The notes below the pieces were generated by a model. It was not told the origin of the DNA and did not search any database. It was given only the letters and a program-made list of their open reading frames with translations. Below are positions 34,213-35,518 of a DNA stretch of 35,518 nt, piece by piece (the stretch's first letter is position 1; each line of letters starts with the position of its first letter). The position numbers were made by a program, and so were the translations under genes. Source of the DNA: Candidatus Methanimicrococcus labiotermitis (GTDB lineage Archaea; Halobacteriota; Methanosarcinia; Methanosarcinales; Methanosarcinaceae). The stretch spans positions 1-35,518 of the forward strand of contig WRCE01000020.1 in NCBI GenBank assembly GCA_009784005.1, given 5' to 3'.

Positions 34213-34317
34213 GGAACCGGCCTCTTTTTTTACGCTAAAACAAACGATTTGGGTACAGCAGGAAATTTCATCAAGATTTTTCATCACGAAATTCCAAAAT
34301 TCTGAATGCTGATAATA

Positions 34318-34323
34318 TTTATA
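34318..34323 (+). promoter_or_regulatory. TATA box of the Rqc2-like gene, predicting a leaderless mRNA
   Basis: TTTATA lies 27 to 32 bases before the ATG at 34350. Archaeal transcription starts about 25 bases downstream of box A, that is at or next to the start codon. No SD is present. Confidence 0.55.
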
Positions 34324-34334
34324 GACATTTTGAT

Positions 34335-34342
34335 ATTATATA
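34335..34342 (-). promoter_or_regulatory. TATA box, probable priS promoter
   Basis: TATATAAT on the minus strand. Transcription would start near 34310, giving about 100 bases before ATG 34212 (about 26 before 34284). It overlaps the divergent promoter of the Rqc2-like gene. Confidence 0.5.
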
Positions 34343-34349
34343 TCTTTCA

Positions 34350-35518
34350 ATGAAGCAGGAAATGACAAGTGCCGATGTGGCGGCGATAACGGCGGAATTA
34401 ACGTCGGGAAAAACGACACTCATTGACGCTAAAATCGAGAAAATTTACCAGCCGGCGGAGGATGAAGTCCGCATCAATTTATATGTCAGAGGCAGAGGCC
34501 GCGAAAATCTGATCATTGAGAGCGGAAAGCGTCTTCACATGAGCAAGTATCTGAAAGAATCGCCGAAAACGGCGCAAGGTTTTCCGATGCTTCTCCGCAA
34601 ACACATCATGGGCGGCAGGATTATATTTATTGAACAGCACGAGTTTGACCGAATCGTTAAAATCGGCATCGTTCGCGGCGGCGAGGAAACCGTCTTAATC
34701 GCCGAATTGTTTTCAAAAGGAAACGTGATTTTAACGGATAAGGAAGGAAAAATCATTCTCCCCTTGAAGCCGGTGACGTTTAAGGAACGGCGCATCCGTT
34801 CGGGAGAGATTTATGAGCTGCCGGGTAAGCAGCTCAACCCGATGAAAACAACCGCCGAGGAAATGAAAGAAGTGTTTGCCGCCTCCGACCGCGACACGGT
34901 TCGCACGATGGCCGCGCAATTCAATCTCGGCGGCTTATATTCCGAAGAAATCTTTTACCGCTGCGCCGTTGATAAAACAAAGCCGGCAAATGAATTGACG
35001 GATACGGAAATTCAAACTATCTTTGAAGCCGTCAACGAAATAATGGAGCCGATCAAACGCGCTCAATTCAATCCGAGACTTGTTTTAAAAGAAAAGAAAC
35101 AAAAGGCAGGAGCGGAAGCGGAACCCGCCGCCTCGGTTGAACTCACAGCCTCGGTTGAGCCGGCAGCAACGGTTGAGCCGGCAGCCTCAGCAGACTCCGC
35201 CGCCTCGGCGGAGCCGGAAGCGCAAAGCCCCGAAAAACCGGCTTTTGTTTTACCCAAGGGCATGGAAATTGCCGACGTTGTCGCTCTCGATTTGGTTCAA
35301 TACAAAGATTTGCCGTTCGCCGGATTTGAAACGTTTTCAGAGAGTGTGGACGAAGCTATCGGAAAAACGGCTCTCTCCGCCGTTCAAACGAAAAAGGAAG
35401 AAATCAAGCAGGACAAAAAACTCGGCATTTATGAGCGCCGGCTGAAGCAGCAGGTGGACACGATTGAGAAATTTGACCGCGAAATCGAAAAGAACACAAA
35501 GATTGCCGAGACGATTTA
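34350..35518 (+). CDS. rqcH: Rqc2/NEMF (RqcH, NFACT) homologue, 3' end outside window
   Basis: Ribosome-quality-control factor that binds 60S/50S-nascent chain complexes and recruits tRNA. 389 codons are visible without a stop. The NFACT-N domain covers about 1-240. Asp9 and the Asp100-Arg101 pair match the residues that Rqc2/NEMF proteins need for tail synthesis. A low-complexity region with VEPAAS repeats (about 250-300) is followed by the start of the long coiled coil (from about 345, KKEEIKQDKKLGIYERRLK). Divergent from priS across a 137-base spacer. Confidence 0.9.
   Translation, partial: MKQEMTSADVAAITAELTSGKTTLIDAKIEKIYQPAEDEVRINLYVRGRGRENLIIESGKRLHMSKYLKESPKTAQGFPMLLRKHIMGGRIIFIEQHEFDRIVKIGIVRGGEETVLIAELFSKGNVILTDKEGKIILPLKPVTFKERRIRSGEIYELPGKQLNPMKTTAEEMKEVFAASDRDTVRTMAAQFNLGGLYSEEIFYRCAVDKTKPANELTDTEIQTIFEAVNEIMEPIKRAQFNPRLVLKEKKQKAGAEAEPAASVELTASVEPAATVEPAASADSAASAEPEAQSPEKPAFVLPKGMEIADVVALDLVQYKDLPFAGFETFSESVDEAIGKTALSAVQTKKEEIKQDKKLGIYERRLKQQVDTIEKFDREIEKNTKIAETI

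Overview
The window is a stretch of a euryarchaeal chromosome, most likely from a methanogen of the order Methanosarcinales. This rests on archaeal genes (PriS, a GINS subunit, ribosomal L44e and S27e, archaeal-type SAM synthetase, isopentenyl phosphate kinase, archaeal RNase J, HemK2-like methyltransferase, DUF655), on TATA boxes rather than bacterial promoters, and on tRNA genes without encoded CCA. A small gut-associated Methanosarcinaceae such as Methanimicrococcus would fit the adhesin-like proteins and repeat-rich spacers, but that placement is inference.

Layout. 1-2.6 kb: endonuclease III with an Ala/Lys/Pro repeat extension, convergent with a CTP synthase (pyrG) whose glutaminase active site is degenerate. 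3.2-6.5 kb: two tandem, duplicated secreted repeat proteins of beta-helix/adhesin type, one fused to a polytopic membrane domain. 6.8-11.9 kb: a ClC-type channel/transporter with CBS domains, ilvD, and SAM synthetase on the other strand. 12.3-15.3 kb: a TPR protein, a DUF4240 protein and MutY. 15.4-21.5 kb: the isoprenoid cluster mevalonate kinase, isopentenyl phosphate kinase, type II IPP isomerase, RNase J and GGPP synthase. It supplies the C5 and C20 units for archaeal lipids through the archaeal mevalonate route. 21.9-24.0 kb: a membrane-anchored hypothetical protein and a class I aldolase. 24.0-25.7 kb: an accessory-looking region with a Bro-N gene relic, inverted repeats, two tRNA genes and one copy of a hairpin element. 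25.8-29.9 kb: a DUF362 ferredoxin protein, then HemK2, KsgA and DUF655 in one direction. 30.2-31.2 kb: a homopurine tract, the second copy of the hairpin element, and a PAP2 phosphatase. 31.4-34.2 kb: S27e, L44e, GINS and PriS on the minus strand. 34.35 kb to the end: an Rqc2/NEMF homologue running off the window.

The most unusual global feature is that nearly every spacer carries its own private tandem repeat (unit roughly 9 to 30 bases). Similar expansions sit inside disordered parts of several proteins: Nth, DUF655, GINS, Rqc2 and the PAP2 tail. The strongest single-gene anomaly is PyrG, where the catalytic Cys and Glu of the glutamine amidotransferase triad are replaced by Gly and Gln. 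The most interesting non-coding candidate is a roughly 160-base element with a 13 to 15 base-pair stem, present twice.
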